Assembly: GCF_003047295.1 (NCBI RefSeq)
Contig: NZ_PZYZ01000007.1
Span: 62,001-126,000, forward strand
Length of the DNA stretch: 64,000 nucleotides
From: Nocardioides sediminis
Lineage (GTDB): Bacteria > Actinomycetota > Actinomycetes > Propionibacteriales > Nocardioidaceae
Direction: 5' to 3'
Positions 62,240-64,000 of this stretch are shown here, piece after piece. The notes under the pieces were generated by a model, which saw only the letters and a program-made list of their open reading frames with translations, was not told where the DNA came from and searched no databases. Position 1 is the stretch's first letter. Each line of letters opens with the position of its first letter. The position numbers and the translations under genes were made by a program.

Positions 62240-63739
62240 TCAAGCCATGGCCCGCACGGTGTCGATCGTGTCGGCCTCGTGCGCGCCCTTGTCATCGCGG
62301 TAGCGGAGCACACGGGCGAACCGCAGCGCGACCCCGCCGGGATAGCGCGTCGACCGCTGAAGGCCGTCGAAGGCGATCTCCACGACCTGCTCGGGACGGA
62401 CGTGCACGACGTGGCCGTCACGGGAGGTCTCCAGGCCCAGGAAGCGGTCGGTCTGCCAGGCCAGCATCTCGTCCGTCATCCCCTTGAACGTCTTGCCGAG
62501 CATCACGAAGCCACCGTCGGCGTCCCGGGCGCCGAGGTGGATGTTGGAGAGCCAGCCCTGGCGGCGTCCGCTGCCCCACTCGACAGCGAGCACGACCAGG
62601 TCGAGGGTGTGGACCGGCTTGACCTTGATCCACCCGGCGCCTCGGCGGCCCGCCTCGTAGCGGACGGCGAGGTCCTTGACCACGACCCCCTCGTGGCCGG
62701 CGGCGAGCGTGTCGGCCACGAACTGCTCGGCCGTGGCGAGGTCGTCGGTCACCACCCGGCCGACGCGGTGCCGCTGGGGGACCAGCGCGTCGAGGACGGC
62801 GAGCCGTTCGTGGCCGGGCTCGTCGAGCAGGTCGCGGTCGTCGAGGTGCAGCACGTCGAAGAAGTAGGGCGCCACGACGCCGCCGCCGGCCTGGGCGGTG
62901 CGGGACGAGGTCTCCTGGAACGGGCGGGGTCGGCCGTCCTCGGTGAGCAGCAACGCCTCACCGTCCAGCACGAACCGCTCCGCCGGCAGTGACCGGGCGA
63001 TCTCGACCACCTCCGGCAGCCGACCGGTGATGTCGTCGAGGCTGCGGGTCACCACGAGGACGTCGTCGCGGTCGCGGTGCACCTGGATGCGGATGCCGTC
63101 GAGCTTGGCGTCGATCGCCACGGCGGCGCCGCGCATCTTGTGCAGGGCGGCGCCGACGTCGGGCGCGCTGGAGGCGAGCATCGGCAGCACCGGTCGCCCG
63201 ACCTCGAGGCCGATGGCCGCCAACGCCTGCTCGCCGCCGTCGAAGGCGGCGACCGCGGCGGCCAGTGTGCTGCCCGCGAGCATGGCGGCGCGGCGTACGG
63301 AGGTCAGCGGCACCTCCGCCACCGCGGCGACGGCCTCCTGCACCTGCGCGTCGAGCGCGCCCTGGCGGACCTCGCCGGTGACCAGGCCGCGCAGCCAGGC
63401 CTGCTCGTCGGCGGTGGCGCGGCCGAAGAGGTCGACGACCGCGGCCCGGCGCAGCGCCTGCGAGCCGGTGCCGGCGATGGCGCTGATCGCCTCGAAGGCC
63501 TCGTGGACCTCGCTGACCCCCAGGGACGGCTCGCCGGCCGGCGGGGGCAGGTCGGTCAGTCCCCGCCAACCGAGGCCCGTCCGTCGCTGGCGCAGCGTGC
63601 CGCCGAGGTAGGCCACGACGGTCTCGAGCTCGTCGGCGTCCGCCTGGCGCAGGGCGGACGCCAGCGCCTCGGCCTTGGCCTTGCGCGAGCGGGTGGCGCT
63701 GACGGCCTGCGAGGTGGCGACGAGGTCGGCGAGCAGCAT
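62240..63739 (-). CDS. ATP-dependent DNA ligase (LigB-like)
   Basis: A 499-residue ligase. N-terminal DNA-binding domain (about 1-190, MLLADLVATSQAVSATRSRK), nucleotidyltransferase domain with the adenylated Lys212 in AIDAKLDGIR (KxDG), motif III-like APYFFDVLHLDD, motif IV HEGVVVKDL, motif V WIKVKP, and a C-terminal OB domain. Such ligases resemble mycobacterial LigB, a non-essential repair ligase beside NAD-dependent LigA. ATG 63739 fits the family N-terminus; an open frame upstream lacks homology. Confidence 0.93.
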   Translation of the reverse strand: MLLADLVATSQAVSATRSRKAKAEALASALRQADADELETVVAYLGGTLRQRRTGLGWRGLTDLPPPAGEPSLGVSEVHEAFEAISAIAGTGSQALRRAAVVDLFGRATADEQAWLRGLVTGEVRQGALDAQVQEAVAAVAEVPLTSVRRAAMLAGSTLAAAVAAFDGGEQALAAIGLEVGRPVLPMLASSAPDVGAALHKMRGAAVAIDAKLDGIRIQVHRDRDDVLVVTRSLDDITGRLPEVVEIARSLPAERFVLDGEALLLTEDGRPRPFQETSSRTAQAGGGVVAPYFFDVLHLDDRDLLDEPGHERLAVLDALVPQRHRVGRVVTDDLATAEQFVADTLAAGHEGVVVKDLAVRYEAGRRGAGWIKVKPVHTLDLVVLAVEWGSGRRQGWLSNIHLGARDADGGFVMLGKTFKGMTDEMLAWQTDRFLGLETSRDGHVVHVRPEQVVEIAFDGLQRSTRYPGGVALRFARVLRYRDDKGAHEADTIDTVRAMA

Positions 63740-63823
63740 GCCGCCATCCTGCCCGGTGCCACCGACACCCGCCTCACCCGGCGGGACACCGCAGGCTCGC
63801 CCACCGGGTGGGACGATGCGGGG

Positions 63824-64000
63824 GTGCCGAGCAGACGGTCCAGGATCCGCGAGCGCTTCACCGGCCGGATCGCGGGGGTGGGCAGCACCTCGGGCGTGCG
63901 CGTGGTCGTCGGCCGCTGGGACGACGGCCCGTGGGGGTCCTTCGCCGACCTGATGGTCGAGGACGCCGCCGGCCACCGCGTCCTGGTCGCCCCGGACGAG
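63824..64000 (+). CDS. conserved actinobacterial hypothetical protein (5' part)
   Basis: The first 59 codons of a gene that continues past the window. The peptide runs ITGR-type '...RFTGRIAGVGSTSGVRVVVG' then 'RWDDGPWGSFADLMVEDAAGHRVLVAPDE'. This pattern (SGxRxVVGRW..SPFG.F.DVMV....GHR.LLAP) belongs to a conserved hypothetical family in actinobacteria of unknown function. GACGAT six bases before the GTG suggests a leaderless start. It is divergent from ligB. Confidence 0.7.
   Translation, partial: MPSRRSRIRERFTGRIAGVGSTSGVRVVVGRWDDGPWGSFADLMVEDAAGHRVLVAPDE

Overview
The window looks like chromosomal core DNA from a high-GC Gram-positive actinobacterium, most likely a Nocardioides-type member of the Propionibacteriales. 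This rests on the G/C-rich third codon positions, many GTG starts, frequent leaderless -10 elements (TANNNT followed 6-8 nt later by ATG/GTG), an SsgA-like protein, and actinobacterial gene orders (thrS-HIT-pgsA-pdxS-pdxT-yebC-ruvCAB-yajC-apt-relA and alaS-ruvX-mltG-aroE-pilD-aroC-aroK-aroB-efp-nusB). The genus is an inference. I see no phage, insertion sequence, CRISPR array or rRNA. No stretch longer than about 300 bases lacks a gene.

Layout. 1-1.4 kb: the tail of an ABC exporter, an SsgA-like protein, a PGPGW membrane protein with an odd upstream mini-ORF, and tRNA-Val(CAC). 1.5-7.6 kb: a peptide/amino-acid locus (MFS exporter, Xaa-Pro-type M24 peptidase, APC permease, a one-span protein, M20 dipeptidase). 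7.6-14 kb: small membrane or regulatory genes, including a decayed ThrE exporter, a ClpX-type zinc finger/HTH protein and a co-translated DUF4389-hydrolase pair. 14-29.5 kb: a housekeeping block for translation (thrS), phosphoinositide lipid (inositol phosphatase, PgsA), vitamin B6 (pdxST), recombination repair (ruvCAB with a LexA box), yajC, purine salvage (apt) and the stringent response (relA). 29.5-33.5 kb: a metallo-hydrolase, hisS and aspS. 33.6-45.9 kb: two complete oligopeptide/dipeptide ABC transporters back to back, with homologous promoter regions. 46-58.2 kb: rarA, alaS, ruvX, mltG, the shikimate genes, efp and nusB. 58.2-64 kb: a DUF1206 membrane protein, a flavin oxidoreductase, a coiled-coil protein, a TetR regulator with its own palindromic operator, a GNAT enzyme, an ATP-dependent DNA ligase and the start of a conserved hypothetical gene.

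How it works together. Peptide economy recurs: two ABC importers could deliver peptides, and the cytosolic M24 and M20 peptidases could degrade them. The rest is mostly information processing and biosynthesis arranged in tightly overlapping operons (many ATGA/GTGA junctions). The most notable departures from the usual plan are: no secD/secF between yajC and apt; no patA/pimA between pgsA and pdxS; no aroQ/pepQ between aroB and efp; the double transporter between aspS and rarA; a ThrE remnant with a frameshift and an internal deletion; and several places where a TAG stop codon is also the first half of the next gene's -10 hexamer.
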